NCBI GenBank assembly: GCA_024710875.1
Contig: JANJTX010000186.1
Span: 1-48,155, forward strand
DNA from: Anaerolineales bacterium
GTDB lineage: Bacteria; Chloroflexota; Anaerolineae; Anaerolineales; UBA11579
Length of the DNA stretch: 48,155 nucleotides
Direction: 5' to 3'
Part shown: positions 1 through 8,494 of the stretch, piece after piece
How positions within the stretch are numbered: position 1 is the stretch's first letter
Layout: every line of letters starts with the position of its first letter
Notes under the pieces: model-generated
Databases searched by the model: none
What the model saw: the letters and a program-made list of their open reading frames with translations, nothing else
Told to the model about the DNA's origin: nothing
Made by a program: the position numbers and the translations under genes

Positions 1-890
1 TGGGCGATGAGATCTTCCTTGGGAATGTCGGTGACCTGGCGGCCGACCATGGGTTCGCCCAGGTTGCGGCTGACCTCGGCCAGGATCTTGGCGTTGTTGT
101 AGTGGGTAGTGGCCTTGACGATGGCTTCGGCGCGGCGAGCAGGGTCGCCGGACTTGAAGATGCCGGAGCCGACGAACACGCCATCCACGCCCAACTGCAT
201 CATCAGGGCGGCATCCGCCGGGGTCGCCAGACCGCCGGCTGCAAAGTTCACCACCGGCAGGCGGCCGAGTTCCTTGGTTTCCTTCACCAATTCAAACGGA
301 GCCTGAATGTCCTTGGCGTACGCCATCAGTTCTTCATCCGGCATATTCTGCAGGGCGCGGATGGCGCCCAGCACGCTGCGGGCATGCCGCACCGCTTCGA
401 CGACATCGCCGGTACCGGCTTCGCCCTTGGTGCGGATCATCGCCGCGCCTTCGCCAATCCGGCGCAGGGCTTCGCCCAGGTTGCGGCAGCCGCACACAAA
501 CGGGATTTTGAAATCGTGCTTGTTGATGTGGTGGGCTTCATCGGCCGGGGTCAGCACTTCGGACTCGTCCACATAATCCACGCCCAGAGACTCAAGAATC
601 TGGGCTTCCACAAAGTGGCCGATGCGCACCTTGGCCATCACCGGGATGGTGACGGCCTTCATAATGTCTTCAATCAGGCCCGGGTCGCTCATGCGCGCCA
701 CGCCGCCGTGGGCGCGGATATCGGCCGGGACGCGTTCCAGCGCCATCACGGCCACTGCGCCGGCTTCTTCAGCGATTTTCGCCTGCTCGGCGGTGACCAC
801 ATCCATAATCACGCCGCCCTTGAGCATCTGGGCCAGCCCGGCCTTCACTTTGAAGGACGATACTTCTTTTTTCTTGCCATTTTCAGCCAT
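1..890 (-). CDS. pdxS: Pyridoxal 5'-phosphate synthase lyase subunit PdxS (3' end cut by window edge)
   Basis: PdxS makes PLP directly from ribose 5-phosphate, glyceraldehyde 3-phosphate and ammonia supplied by the PdxT glutaminase; it forms a cytosolic dodecamer. The minus-strand translation starts [20 protein letters not shown] and reads as a continuous PdxS barrel. It has the conserved [21 protein letters not shown] region (split about residues 50-70), the imine-forming lysine in [10 protein letters not shown] (about residue 87), and the second lysine in the [11 protein letters not shown] loop. About 296 codons are visible against a usual 290-300, so only the last residues are missing at the left edge. 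The start ATG (890) has a GGAGG Shine-Dalgarno at 6 nt. PdxT would be expected just beyond the edge but cannot be seen. Identification is very secure. Confidence 0.97.
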   Translation of the reverse strand, partial: MAENGKKKEVSSFKVKAGLAQMLKGGVIMDVVTAEQAKIAEEAGAVAVMALERVPADIRAHGGVARMSDPGLIEDIMKAVTIPVMAKVRIGHFVEAQILESLGVDYVDESEVLTPADEAHHINKHDFKIPFVCGCRNLGEALRRIGEGAAMIRTKGEAGTGDVVEAVRHARSVLGAIRALQNMPDEELMAYAKDIQAPFELVKETKELGRLPVVNFAAGGLATPADAALMMQLGVDGVFVGSGIFKSGDPARRAEAIVKATTHYNNAKILAEVSRNLGEPMVGRQVTDIPKEDLIA

Positions 891-915
891 TTCAGCCTCC
901 GGTTCTGCAACCTGC

Positions 916-944
916 GAGAATATTCTCTGCAACTGCGGATTCTA
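916..944 (-). promoter_or_regulatory. Possible pdxS promoter with a 12-bp palindrome
   Basis: On the minus strand a TAGAAT box (939-944) lies upstream of pdxS. A perfect palindrome GAGAATATTCTC (916-927) sits between it and the Shine-Dalgarno. No good -35 is visible at 17 bp. The palindrome could be an operator overlapping the start of transcription, but the family of the binding protein cannot be told from sequence. Confidence 0.3.
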
Positions 945-1047
945 CCACGCCCGGCTTAAGCGGCACGGCGCGCGGCTGGCCATTCCGGCCATGCCGCCAG
1001 ACACGCCAATTGTGGTTTAATGCACCTGCACAGGAGGAAAACCACCT

Positions 1048-1761
1048 ATGGAAAACCGTCTTGATATCGATACCGGCCTGCGTTTCTTTTTTCGTGACCC
1101 GCAATGGGGCCGCAAACTGCTCATCGGCGGGCTGTTGCAACTGACCCTGATTGGCGGCATTCCGTTAGCTGGCTGGGCGCTGGAAATTCAGCGGCGCGCC
1201 CTGCGCGGCGAGAACGAACCCCTGCCGGAGTGGGACGATTGGGGCAAATATATTGTCGATGGCCTGAAAATGTGGCTGGTGCAGGTGGTCTGGGGGTTGC
1301 CATTAATTATTTTGTGGGTTGTCACTTTTTTCCCAATGATGGTTTTATTACTGGGCGCAGACACATCCAGCCCGCCCAATGAAGCCCTTTTCCTGGGAAT
1401 CTCGGCCCTGTTCTTCTGTGCCATGCCCTTTCTGGCAATTTTCGGATTGGCCCTCTACCTGTTCTGGCCGTTGTATTCCGGCATTCTGGCCGATACCGGC
1501 GATATCCTGCAAGCTCTCAACCCCCTGCGGGTGTTCAAGTTATTGCGCGCCAGCTTCTGGCAGACGGCACTGGCGGGCCTGTTCGGTTACATGGCGATTT
1601 ACGCTGCCAGTATGGTCGGGATGATGCTCTTATTCATCGGCATGTTCTTTCTCGCTCCCATCGGCCTCGCCATAATGCACCACTTCTTTGGGCAGGCCTA
1701 CCGCATCGCCCGCGCCAAACTGCCCGCCGCCGAACCGGCCGCGCCGCAATTGCCCGCATGA
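1048..1761 (+). CDS. DUF4013-type integral membrane protein
   Basis: This 237-residue protein is mostly hydrophobic, with about five or six membrane segments (near residues 24-46, 75-102, 115-150 and 168-205). Its N-terminus MENRLDIDTGLRFFFRDPQW and the motif with a short W-x-x-W-G-x-Y segment after the first membrane pair resemble the DUF4013 family, whose function is unknown. The start ATG has a strong AGGAGG eight or nine nt upstream. Its stop overlaps the start of the next gene by four bases (ATGA), so the two are probably translated together. A TTTAAT box at 1016-1021 may be the -10 element, but no matching -35 is obvious. Function cannot be assigned beyond membrane location. Confidence 0.8.
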   Translation: MENRLDIDTGLRFFFRDPQWGRKLLIGGLLQLTLIGGIPLAGWALEIQRRALRGENEPLPEWDDWGKYIVDGLKMWLVQVVWGLPLIILWVVTFFPMMVLLLGADTSSPPNEALFLGISALFFCAMPFLAIFGLALYLFWPLYSGILADTGDILQALNPLRVFKLLRASFWQTALAGLFGYMAIYAASMVGMMLLFIGMFFLAPIGLAIMHHFFGQAYRIARAKLPAAEPAAPQLPA

Positions 1762-2864
1762 AATCGCGCTACTCAATTAATCAACGGCCAGATGGGCTGG
1801 AAATTTTCATACCCAGCCCGCGCCGCGCCGCAGGTATCCTAACCGGACTCAGTTTGTTGCCGGTACTATTCATCATGATCGACTATCTCTCTGCAAGTTC
1901 ACAGGAAGGAAGTCTGCAAAATTCACCTTTCACTTTGCTGATAATTGCATCTAGTTTCATTTATACAATCGGCGCGCTTCAGATTTTGGCTAAGGAACTT
2001 TTCGGGCGCGAGACGCTTGTCTTCCAAAACGACTCGATGCTTGTTGTGAGTGACATCCTTGGTTTCAAACGCCCCCAACTCCATCAATTGGCGGAGACTT
2101 CCAACTGGCGTGTTCAGCGTGAACCAGAATCAAAATCTCGATTTTCCAAGTATTTGCCAACCTTACGGGCGCCGGGCGGACTGGTCTTTGATTATCAGGG
2201 CAAGAGCATTCGAATTGCCAGCGGCTTGAGTCAGGGTGAAGATGAAACAGTCCTCAACCTGATTCTGGAAGCCTATCAGGGCGATTTTCAGAAAAAGCCG
2301 GTTCTTGATTTTTCTGCAACGGAAAACGCCCATACCAAATTGGAAAGTAGTTCCATCCGTTGGAGTGGTTCCGAACTCACGGTAGTATCGAAGAACAAAA
2401 CCGTCGCGGCAATGATGCCCTGGTATGTGTTGTTTGGGGCAGCAATCCTCTTTAGTGGGTGGGAGTGGATTGCACAAGCCCCTGCCCTGGGCTTGTTATT
2501 GGGCTTCATCTTATTTGGACATTTTATTCTTTCATCCGGCCAGCGAATCACAATCAGCCATCAAGGCATCAAAATTAGTGGCACACTTGGCATCCTTACC
2601 CAGAAACACTACTCTGTTGAGAGTATTAAGAATCTGGAGCTTTATGTTCACACAGAGAATCTAAACAATCTAACGCCAACTCAAAGGCGGTTAAGCCCCA
2701 ACCTTGAGCCGGGCGAAAAATTCTATTCCCCTGATTTAAAGATGCCCGCGTTTCAGTTTTTCTACAACGGAAATCGGGTGCTATTCGGCCAGAGCATCGA
2801 AGAGGCCGAAGCCCGCATAATTTTAGGCACCATCGAAAAATACTTCCCGCAGTACTTCAAGTAA
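1758..2864 (+). CDS. Unknown membrane protein, AT-richer than neighbours
   Basis: This 368-residue protein has two pairs of hydrophobic segments, near residues 28-48/60-80 and 220-240/244-262. Each pair is followed by a hydrophilic, beta-rich stretch, which suggests a duplicated layout of two TM helices plus a PH-like soluble domain; that reading is inference. I do not recognise the family. It is coupled to the upstream DUF4013 gene by an ATGA overlap. Its codon usage is visibly different: many A/T-ending codons and long AT stretches stand out against the GC-rich third positions of its neighbours. This may reflect transfer or weak selection. The reading frame is intact over its whole length. 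Confidence 0.75.
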   Translation: MKSRYSINQRPDGLEIFIPSPRRAAGILTGLSLLPVLFIMIDYLSASSQEGSLQNSPFTLLIIASSFIYTIGALQILAKELFGRETLVFQNDSMLVVSDILGFKRPQLHQLAETSNWRVQREPESKSRFSKYLPTLRAPGGLVFDYQGKSIRIASGLSQGEDETVLNLILEAYQGDFQKKPVLDFSATENAHTKLESSSIRWSGSELTVVSKNKTVAAMMPWYVLFGAAILFSGWEWIAQAPALGLLLGFILFGHFILSSGQRITISHQGIKISGTLGILTQKHYSVESIKNLELYVHTENLNNLTPTQRRLSPNLEPGEKFYSPDLKMPAFQFFYNGNRVLFGQSIEEAEARIILGTIEKYFPQYFK

Positions 2865-2911
2865 GAAATGGCGGCTGCTTTAATAGAGGCGACTACCCGA
2901 CCGTCAAACAA

Positions 2912-2940
2912 TTGACTCCCCCGCGTTGCGCGCGTACTAT
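2912..2940 (+). promoter_or_regulatory. Sigma-A-type promoter of the aldo/keto reductase gene
   Basis: TTGACT (2912-2917) and TACTAT (2935-2940) are separated by exactly 17 bp. Transcription would begin near 2947, giving a leader of about 28 nt that contains the AGGAG ribosome site used by the gene starting at 2975. Confidence 0.75.
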
Positions 2941-2974
2941 TAAGGTAACCACACCACGCACAGGAGCAACGCAC

Positions 2975-3943
2975 ATGCACTATCGTCGCCTGGGCCGTTC
3001 CGGCCTTAAGGTCAGTGAAATCTCGCTCGGCGCCTGGGTTACCTTTGGCAGCCAGATAGATGACAAAATCGCCGAGAAACTCATCCGCACCGGGTTTGAG
3101 GGCGGCATCAACTTTTTTGACAATTCGGATGCCTACGCCCGCGGCAAAGCCGAAACCGTAATGGGCAAAGCCATCCGCGACATCCCGCGCGAGCAACTGG
3201 TCATCTCCAGCAAAGTCTTCTGGCCCACCATGGAAGGCCCCAACGGGCGCGGCCTCTCGCGCAAGCACGTCACCGAATCCATCCACGCCTCGCTCAAACG
3301 CCTCGGCACCGATTATGTCGACCTCTATTTCTGCCACCGCTACGACCCGGACACGCCGGTGGAAGAAGTGGTCTTCACCATGAACACCCTCATTCAGCAG
3401 GGCAAGGTGCTGTACTGGGGTACTTCGGAATGGCGCGCCTCGCAGATTGCCGAGGCGGTCGGCATCGCCCGCCAGTACAACCTCATCCCGCCCACCATGG
3501 AGCAGCCGCAGTACAACATGCTGCACCGGCGGCGGGTGGAGTCTGAACTCGCCCCGCTGTGCGAAACCTACGGCATCGGCCTGACGGTCTGGTCGCCGCT
3601 GGCGTCCGGCATCCTGACCGGCAAGTACAACGAGGGCATCCCCGAGGGCAGCCGGGCCAGCATGAAGAACATGGCCTGGGTCAAGGATGACATCACCCCC
3701 GAGCGTGTCGAGCAGGTGCGCCAATTGCAGGACATCGCCAGCAGTATCGGCCTGAAAGTCTCGCAACTGGCGATTGCCTGGCTGTTGCGCCGCAAGGAAG
3801 TCAGCAGCGTGATTACCGGCGCCACCAAACTGGAACAACTGGAAGAGAACCTGGCCGCTGGCGATGCGATTGACAAGCTGGACAATGAAATTCTGGAAAA
3901 AATCGAGGCCGTCCTGCACAATGACCCGGCCGAGGAAGATTAG
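2975..3943 (+). CDS. Aldo/keto reductase, potassium-channel beta-subunit-like
   Basis: This is an NADPH-dependent oxidoreductase with a TIM barrel, 322 residues. The catalytic tetrad is readable: Asp49 and Tyr54 (NSDAYARGKAE), Lys80 (VISSKVFWP) and His121 (LYFCHRYDPD). The N-terminus MHYRRLGRSGLKVSEISLG and the order of motifs fit the AKR group that includes Kv-beta subunits and YghZ-like enzymes. In bacteria these usually reduce aldehydes, and the physiological substrate here is unknown. The start at 2975 is chosen because the homologous N-terminus begins there and AGGAG lies upstream; a longer frame from 2912 would overlap the promoter. It is monocistronic, with its own promoter and a terminator at 3961-3990. 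Confidence 0.95.
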   Translation: MHYRRLGRSGLKVSEISLGAWVTFGSQIDDKIAEKLIRTGFEGGINFFDNSDAYARGKAETVMGKAIRDIPREQLVISSKVFWPTMEGPNGRGLSRKHVTESIHASLKRLGTDYVDLYFCHRYDPDTPVEEVVFTMNTLIQQGKVLYWGTSEWRASQIAEAVGIARQYNLIPPTMEQPQYNMLHRRRVESELAPLCETYGIGLTVWSPLASGILTGKYNEGIPEGSRASMKNMAWVKDDITPERVEQVRQLQDIASSIGLKVSQLAIAWLLRRKEVSSVITGATKLEQLEENLAAGDAIDKLDNEILEKIEAVLHNDPAEED

Positions 3944-3960
3944 CAAAGCAATTCTGCAAC

Positions 3961-3990
3961 AAAAAAACCCGCTGCGGCGGGTTTTTGTTT
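3961..3990. terminator. Bidirectional intrinsic terminator between convergent genes
   Basis: A stem AAAACCCGC / GCGGGTTTT with a TGCG loop (3964-3985) is flanked by an A-run on the left and a T-run on the right. It can therefore end transcription of the aldo/keto reductase (plus) and of the response regulator (minus). Confidence 0.9.
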
Positions 3991-3998
3991 TTAGCAAG

Positions 3999-5054
3999 TC
4001 AGGATTCTGGCGGGGCCAGACCCAATTGCAGGGCCTGGTCATAGGAAAGCGCATCGCCGCTCGCCACACTCGGGGAGGCAGCCTTCTGGCTGCTGCTCTC
4101 CCAGAAGGCATCTGCGTCGCTGGACTTGACCGCCGCCGGCTTGCTGAACAACGCATCCAGCTCCGCATCAATTGGCAGGTCTTCCGGCTCAGGTTCCGGC
4201 TCAGGTTTGGGCTCGGCGCTGGCGGGCGCAACCCCCAGTTTGGCGAGGTGCTGCAAGACTTCCTGGTCGGCTCCAAACAACCCCTTGGCAATTTTCGGCA
4301 ACTCGGCGGGTTCCAGACTCTGCAACACCGCCACCAGGGCGTAGCCATCGCCCACATGGCTTAAGGCCAGGCTGAAGGTCTCGCCATTAAGCGTGAACAG
4401 GCTTTCTGGCCGGGGCTTACCGAGGTAACGGGCGATCTTAAGACTGGCGATAAAGGTCGGCAAGAGAGTGGGCAGCACCTGGGCTTCAATCTCCGGGTTG
4501 GGTACGGTGCCAGCGCGTACCAGCGCCTGCCCGCGGTCACCCACCAGCAGCACGGCTTTGGCGTTCAGTTCAGTGCGCAGGTCAGCCACCAAATCTGCCA
4601 GGCTGCGCGCCTCGCGTTCTTCTTCCGCTTCCACCTCGGCCTGCTGGCGTTCCAGGTCCAGCTCGCTGGGCAGGATGGTACCGACCATGCCGAGGCAACG
4701 CTCAACGGCATCCAGAAAATCCGGTAAATCAATCGGCTTAAAGAAGAAACCATCCGCCCCGGCCTGTGCCACCTGCTGGCGGATTTTTTGTTCGGCAGCT
4801 CCGCTGATGAGGATGACCTTGGCAGCCGGGTTGCGGCCGCGCAGGCGCGTCATCAGGTCAAAGCCGGTCATACCCGGCAAACGCACATCCGAAATCAGCA
4901 AATCGACATCCCCGCGCGACAACTCCAGCCAGGCTTCTTCGCCGGAGAGGAACTCGCTGATGTGCAGTTCCTGTTCCAGACTTTCCAGGCCGGAGCGCAG
5001 TACCCGGGTTACTTCGCGCTGATCATCAACAATAACAATTTTTGAGGCTGCCAT
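3999..5054 (-). CDS. Response regulator with roadblock/LC7-like domain
   Basis: The 351-residue protein begins with a complete receiver domain (about 1-125). It has the acidic pair Asp10/Asp11, phospho-acceptor Asp56 (LLISDVRLPG), Ser84 and Lys106 (FFFKPIDLPD). A charged, probably helical linker (131-150) leads to a region at about 150-250 (from SLADLVADLRTELNAKAVLL) that looks like a roadblock/LC7 fold, as in regulators of small Ras-like GTPases. The C-terminus is low-complexity, with an EP-rich stretch near 281-292 followed by an acidic/serine-rich tail. There is no DNA-binding domain, so it likely signals through protein contacts. No histidine kinase or GTPase gene lies next to it. The receiver call is certain; the LC7 call is by fold pattern only. 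Confidence 0.88.
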   Translation of the reverse strand: MAASKIVIVDDQREVTRVLRSGLESLEQELHISEFLSGEEAWLELSRGDVDLLISDVRLPGMTGFDLMTRLRGRNPAAKVILISGAAEQKIRQQVAQAGADGFFFKPIDLPDFLDAVERCLGMVGTILPSELDLERQQAEVEAEEEREARSLADLVADLRTELNAKAVLLVGDRGQALVRAGTVPNPEIEAQVLPTLLPTFIASLKIARYLGKPRPESLFTLNGETFSLALSHVGDGYALVAVLQSLEPAELPKIAKGLFGADQEVLQHLAKLGVAPASAEPKPEPEPEPEDLPIDAELDALFSKPAAVKSSDADAFWESSSQKAASPSVASGDALSYDQALQLGLAPPES

Positions 5055-5148
5055 AAGAATTAATAGAGCGATTTTATCATATTCCCTTAATCCTCACGCG
5101 GCCGGGGCGGCGGCAGTTTTGGGGTGCGAACCTTGAGAAACGTGTGTT

Positions 5149-5190
5149 GTCATTGCGAATAGGGCGAAGCAACCTCTAAATCGCTTCCCT
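5149..5190. repeat. Decayed copy of the GTCATTGCGA dispersed element
   Basis: GTCATTGCGA (5149-5158) is followed by a CGAAGCAAC-like block and a degenerate inverse partner CGCTTCC. This is the same order of modules as in the intact element at 38323-38421. The rest of the 5055-5260 gap holds only a CTCTGTGCCTCTGTGGT-like stretch and no gene that I can see. Confidence 0.5.
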
Positions 5191-5260
5191 TTATTGTTTT
5201 TCTCTGTGCCTCTGTGGTAAACCGGCCTCAATCACCCATCATCCCCCCAGTCCCGGCCGC

Positions 5261-5289
5261 TTGACAGGGGCGGCGCGCTGGTGAATAAT
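5261..5289 (+). promoter_or_regulatory. Consensus promoter giving a leaderless wecB transcript
   Basis: A perfect TTGACA (5261-5266) and an AATAAT -10 box (5284-5289) are spaced by 17 bp. The likely start codon at 5297 is only 7 nt after the -10 box, where transcription itself should begin. The earlier in-frame ATG at 5288 overlaps the -10 box and is therefore unlikely to be used. Confidence 0.8.
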
Positions 5290-5296
5290 GCCCCCT

Positions 5297-6382
5297 ATGC
5301 CCGTTTCCAAAATCCTTTCCATCGTCGGGGCGCGGCCGCAGTTCGTCAAGGCGGCCGTGGTCTCGCGCGCTCTGGCCGCGGCCGGCCTGGCCGAAACCCT
5401 GCTCCACACCGGCCAGCACTACGACGACAACCTCTCCAGAATATTCTTTGACCAGCTCGGCCTGCCCGCCCCGGCCTACAACCTGGGGGTCGGCTCCGGC
5501 GCGCACGGCGAAATGACTGGCCGCATGCTGATTGAAATCGAGAAAGTGTTAAAAACCGAACAGCCGGACTGGGTGCTGGTGTACGGCGATACCAACTCCA
5601 CCCTGGCCGGCGCGCTGGCGGCCGCCAAACTCCACATCCCGATTGCGCATGTCGAAGCCGGGCTGCGCTCCTACAACCGCCGCATGCCGGAAGAACTCAA
5701 CCGCGTCCTCACCGACCACGCCGCCGACCTGCTCTTCACCCCCACCGATGACGCCAGCCAGAACCTCGTCGTCGAGGGCATCCCGCCCGACCGCATTCAT
5801 CAGGTCGGGGATGTGATGTACGATGCCGCCCGCCAGTTTGGGCCGCTGGCCCCGGCGGATGTCCCCGCCCGCTACGGGCTGGCGGCGGGCGAGTACATCC
5901 TTGCCACGCTGCACCGCGCCGAAAACACGGACGAACCCGCCCGGTTGGCCGCCATACTGGCTGCCCTGGGGCAGGCCGGCCAGCCGGTCTTGCTGCCACT
6001 CCACCCGCGCACGCGTGCCACGCTGGCAGCCCACCCTGAATTAGCGACATTGGCCGAAGCCCTGCAAGTCATCGAGCCGGTCGGCTATCTCGAAATGCTC
6101 GCTCTGGAACGCGCCGCCCGCCTGATAGTGACCGACTCCGGCGGCGTGCAAAAAGAAGCCTACTTCCAGCGCGTCGCCTGCGTAACGGTGCGCGACGAAA
6201 CCGAGTGGGTCGAACTGGTGGAACTCGGCTGGAACCGCCTCGCCCCGCCCGAAAGCGCCGCCGCCGTGCTGGCTGAAATCCGCGCCGCTCTGGACGAGCC
6301 GCTGCCGGACGACGATGATGACCTCTACGGCGGTGGGCAGGCGGCCGAACGGATTGCCGCCATCCTGGCCGGGCCGAAATGA
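5297..6382 (+). CDS. wecB: UDP-N-acetylglucosamine 2-epimerase (non-hydrolysing)
   Basis: The enzyme interconverts UDP-GlcNAc and UDP-ManNAc in the cytosol for surface glycans. The 361-residue protein has the GT-B-like epimerase fold and its usual signatures: the N-terminal IVGARPQFVKAA, LHTGQHYDDNLS, VYGDTNST with the catalytic aspartate, HVEAGLRS and PEELNR with two glutamates, TLHRAEN with the catalytic histidine, and DSGGVQKEA near the UDP site. An acidic run (DDDDD) lies near the C-terminus. It is the first gene of a four-gene glycan operon and overlaps the next gene by ATGA. UDP-ManNAc is a natural substrate for the nucleotide sugar dehydrogenase encoded at 41920-43245, so the two loci may cooperate. 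Confidence 0.95.
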   Translation: MPVSKILSIVGARPQFVKAAVVSRALAAAGLAETLLHTGQHYDDNLSRIFFDQLGLPAPAYNLGVGSGAHGEMTGRMLIEIEKVLKTEQPDWVLVYGDTNSTLAGALAAAKLHIPIAHVEAGLRSYNRRMPEELNRVLTDHAADLLFTPTDDASQNLVVEGIPPDRIHQVGDVMYDAARQFGPLAPADVPARYGLAAGEYILATLHRAENTDEPARLAAILAALGQAGQPVLLPLHPRTRATLAAHPELATLAEALQVIEPVGYLEMLALERAARLIVTDSGGVQKEAYFQRVACVTVRDETEWVELVELGWNRLAPPESAAAVLAEIRAALDEPLPDDDDDLYGGGQAAERIAAILAGPK

Positions 6383-7497
6383 CCGGCCTGCATTTGCATC
6401 TGTTCATGACCGAGGGTATGTCGTTGCACGCCTGGGAGCAGGGCGGCCTGCTGGGGCGCGAGCTGGCTCTTTACCAGCGGCTGCTGGCGGCGGGTGTGGC
6501 CGTGACCATCGTTTCGTACGGTGGGCCGGCAGAGCGCCAAATCGCCGCCCGCTTTCCCGGCCTGCAGGTCGTGTGCAATCACCGCGCCCTGCCCCCCGCC
6601 TTCTACCGCTTCTGGTTGAACTTCATCTATAAAGGCCACGGCAATTGGCTGGCGAAAAGCAACCAGACCCCCGGCGCGCTGACTGCCCTGTTCGCCGCCC
6701 GCCGCGGCCACGCCCCATTCATCGCCCGCGGCGGCTACCTGTTCTCGGAGTTCAACGAGCGCGCCCACGGCCCCGATTCGCCCCAGGCACAGGCCGCCCG
6801 CGCCCTCGAACAGCGCGTCTTCACCCAGGCCGACCAGATTGTCGTCACCACCGCCGCCATCCGCGCTGAAATCCTCCGCCGCTACGGCGTGCCGCCCGAA
6901 GACATCGCCATCATCCCCAACTATGTCGATACCGACCTGTTCACCCCCGCCACCGTCCCGCCTCAAAAGCCGCGCCTGTGTTTCATCGGGCGGCTGGAAG
7001 CCCAGAAGAACCCGCTGGCCTTGGTGGAAGCCGCCGCCGGGCTGGATGTGGATTTGCTGATGATTGGCGAAGGCAGCCTGCGCCCGCAACTGGTAGCCCG
7101 CGCCGCCGAACTGGGCCTGCGCCTGGAACTGCCCGGCAACCAGCCGCACGCCAGCCTGCCCCAAACCCTGCAAACCAGCACTCTGTTCGTGCTGCCCTCA
7201 CACTACGAGGGCCACCCCAAAACCCTGGTGGAAGCGATGGCCTGCGGCCTGCCCGTGCTGGGCACCGACGTGCCCGGCATCCGCGAACTGCTCCAGCATG
7301 ACCACACCGGCTGGCTGTGCGGCACTGCGCCCGATGACCTGCGCGCCGCCCTGGGCACGCTACTCGCGGATGCCGACCGGCTCGCCCGCCTGGGGGCTGC
7401 CGCCCGCGCTTACGCTTTTGAAAATTTCTCGCTTGACCGGGTCGTGGAAATGGAACTGGCCGTGTTTCACCGCCTCCTCGGAAGCGGGATACAATAA
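6379..7497 (+). CDS. Glycosyltransferase family 4
   Basis: This 372-residue GT-B retaining glycosyltransferase probably adds a sugar to a lipid-linked or surface glycan at the cytoplasmic membrane. The C-terminal donor-binding half is clear: CFIGRLEAQKNP begins the nucleotide-binding domain, and YEGHPKTLVEAMACGLPVLG carries the E-x7-E motif of the family. The N-terminal acceptor half is less conserved. It overlaps wecB by four bases (ATGA), so it belongs to the same operon. Donor and acceptor cannot be predicted from sequence. Confidence 0.92.
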   Translation: MTGLHLHLFMTEGMSLHAWEQGGLLGRELALYQRLLAAGVAVTIVSYGGPAERQIAARFPGLQVVCNHRALPPAFYRFWLNFIYKGHGNWLAKSNQTPGALTALFAARRGHAPFIARGGYLFSEFNERAHGPDSPQAQAARALEQRVFTQADQIVVTTAAIRAEILRRYGVPPEDIAIIPNYVDTDLFTPATVPPQKPRLCFIGRLEAQKNPLALVEAAAGLDVDLLMIGEGSLRPQLVARAAELGLRLELPGNQPHASLPQTLQTSTLFVLPSHYEGHPKTLVEAMACGLPVLGTDVPGIRELLQHDHTGWLCGTAPDDLRAALGTLLADADRLARLGAAARAYAFENFSLDRVVEMELAVFHRLLGSGIQ

Positions 7498-7531
7498 AGC
7501 CGAATCCACCTCGAAAGCCCAGAGAGAGCCT

Positions 7532-8488
7532 ATGTTTGAGCGAAAGAAAATCGGCGTGGTCGTGCCCGCCTACAACGAACAATTGCTGATTGGCCGCGTG
7601 ATTGAAACCATGCCCGCCTATGTCGACCGCATCTATATTGTGGACGACTTCAGCAGCGATGAAACTGAAGCCCGCGTCGCCGCTTACCTCGCCGACCGCA
7701 AACACAAAAAACGCCTGACCTACCTGCGTCTCAAGAGCAATCAGGGTGTGGGCAAGGCGATTGTGCGCGGCTACCAGCAGGCCGCCGCCGACGGCATGGA
7801 CGTGGTGGCGGTGATGGCTGGCGATGCCCAGATGGACCCGGACGACCTGCCGGCCGTCATCACCCCGGTGGTACGCGGCGAATGCGATTATGTGAAAGGC
7901 AACCGCCTGTTCACAGGCGAAGCCTGGGAGACCATCCCGCGCTACCGCTACCTCGGCAATGCCACCCTCTCGCTGCTCACCAAAATCGCTTCCGGCTACT
8001 GGCACGTCGCTGACAGCCAGACCGGTTACACCGCCATTTCGCGCGCCGCCATTGAACTCATGCCGCTCGACAAACTCTACTCGCGCTACGGCTACCCCAA
8101 TCACATCCTCGTGATGCTGAATGTCTACAACCAGCGCGTGCGGGATGTGCCCGTGCGGCCGGTGTACAACATCGGTGAGAAGTCCGGCATCAAACTGCGC
8201 AAGGTCGTGCCGCGCCTCTCCTGGCTGCTGCTCAAGAACTTCCTCTGGCGCATGAAAGAAAAGTACATCATCCGCGATTTTCACCCGCTGGTGTTCTTCT
8301 ACAGTTTTGCCTTCGCCCTGCTGGGCGGCAGCGGCCTGCTGGGAGCACGCATCCTGTGGAAAATTTACGAAACCGGTAACGCCCCGCCCATCAACACCCT
8401 TGCCTTCATGTTCGCCGCCATCACCGGCATCCAGTTCCTGCTGTTTGCGATGTGGTTCGACATGGACAGCAACAAACACCTGCGCTGA
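7532..8488 (+). CDS. Family 2 glycosyltransferase, DPM1-like, with C-terminal membrane anchor
   Basis: Residues 1-235 form a GT-A domain. VVVPAYNEQLLIGRVIE starts it, IVDDFSSDET binds the nucleotide, and GDAQMDPDD (about 97-105) carries the metal-binding acidic cluster. Two hydrophobic helices near residues 255-280 and 290-310 anchor it to the membrane. This arrangement is typical of enzymes that charge polyprenyl phosphate with a hexose (dolichyl-phosphate mannose synthase type). The start at 7532 is chosen because the family N-terminus begins there; the sequence upstream in the same frame is the tail of the previous gene read out of frame. It lies 34 nt after the GT4 gene and 6 nt before the next. 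Confidence 0.93.
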   Translation: MFERKKIGVVVPAYNEQLLIGRVIETMPAYVDRIYIVDDFSSDETEARVAAYLADRKHKKRLTYLRLKSNQGVGKAIVRGYQQAAADGMDVVAVMAGDAQMDPDDLPAVITPVVRGECDYVKGNRLFTGEAWETIPRYRYLGNATLSLLTKIASGYWHVADSQTGYTAISRAAIELMPLDKLYSRYGYPNHILVMLNVYNQRVRDVPVRPVYNIGEKSGIKLRKVVPRLSWLLLKNFLWRMKEKYIIRDFHPLVFFYSFAFALLGGSGLLGARILWKIYETGNAPPINTLAFMFAAITGIQFLLFAMWFDMDSNKHLR

Positions 8489-8494
8489 TTCTGC

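Noticed and set aside
2762-4357. A 531-codon minus-strand open frame
   Set aside because: It covers the aldo/keto reductase, a terminator and the end of the response regulator gene, and has low-complexity shadow composition.
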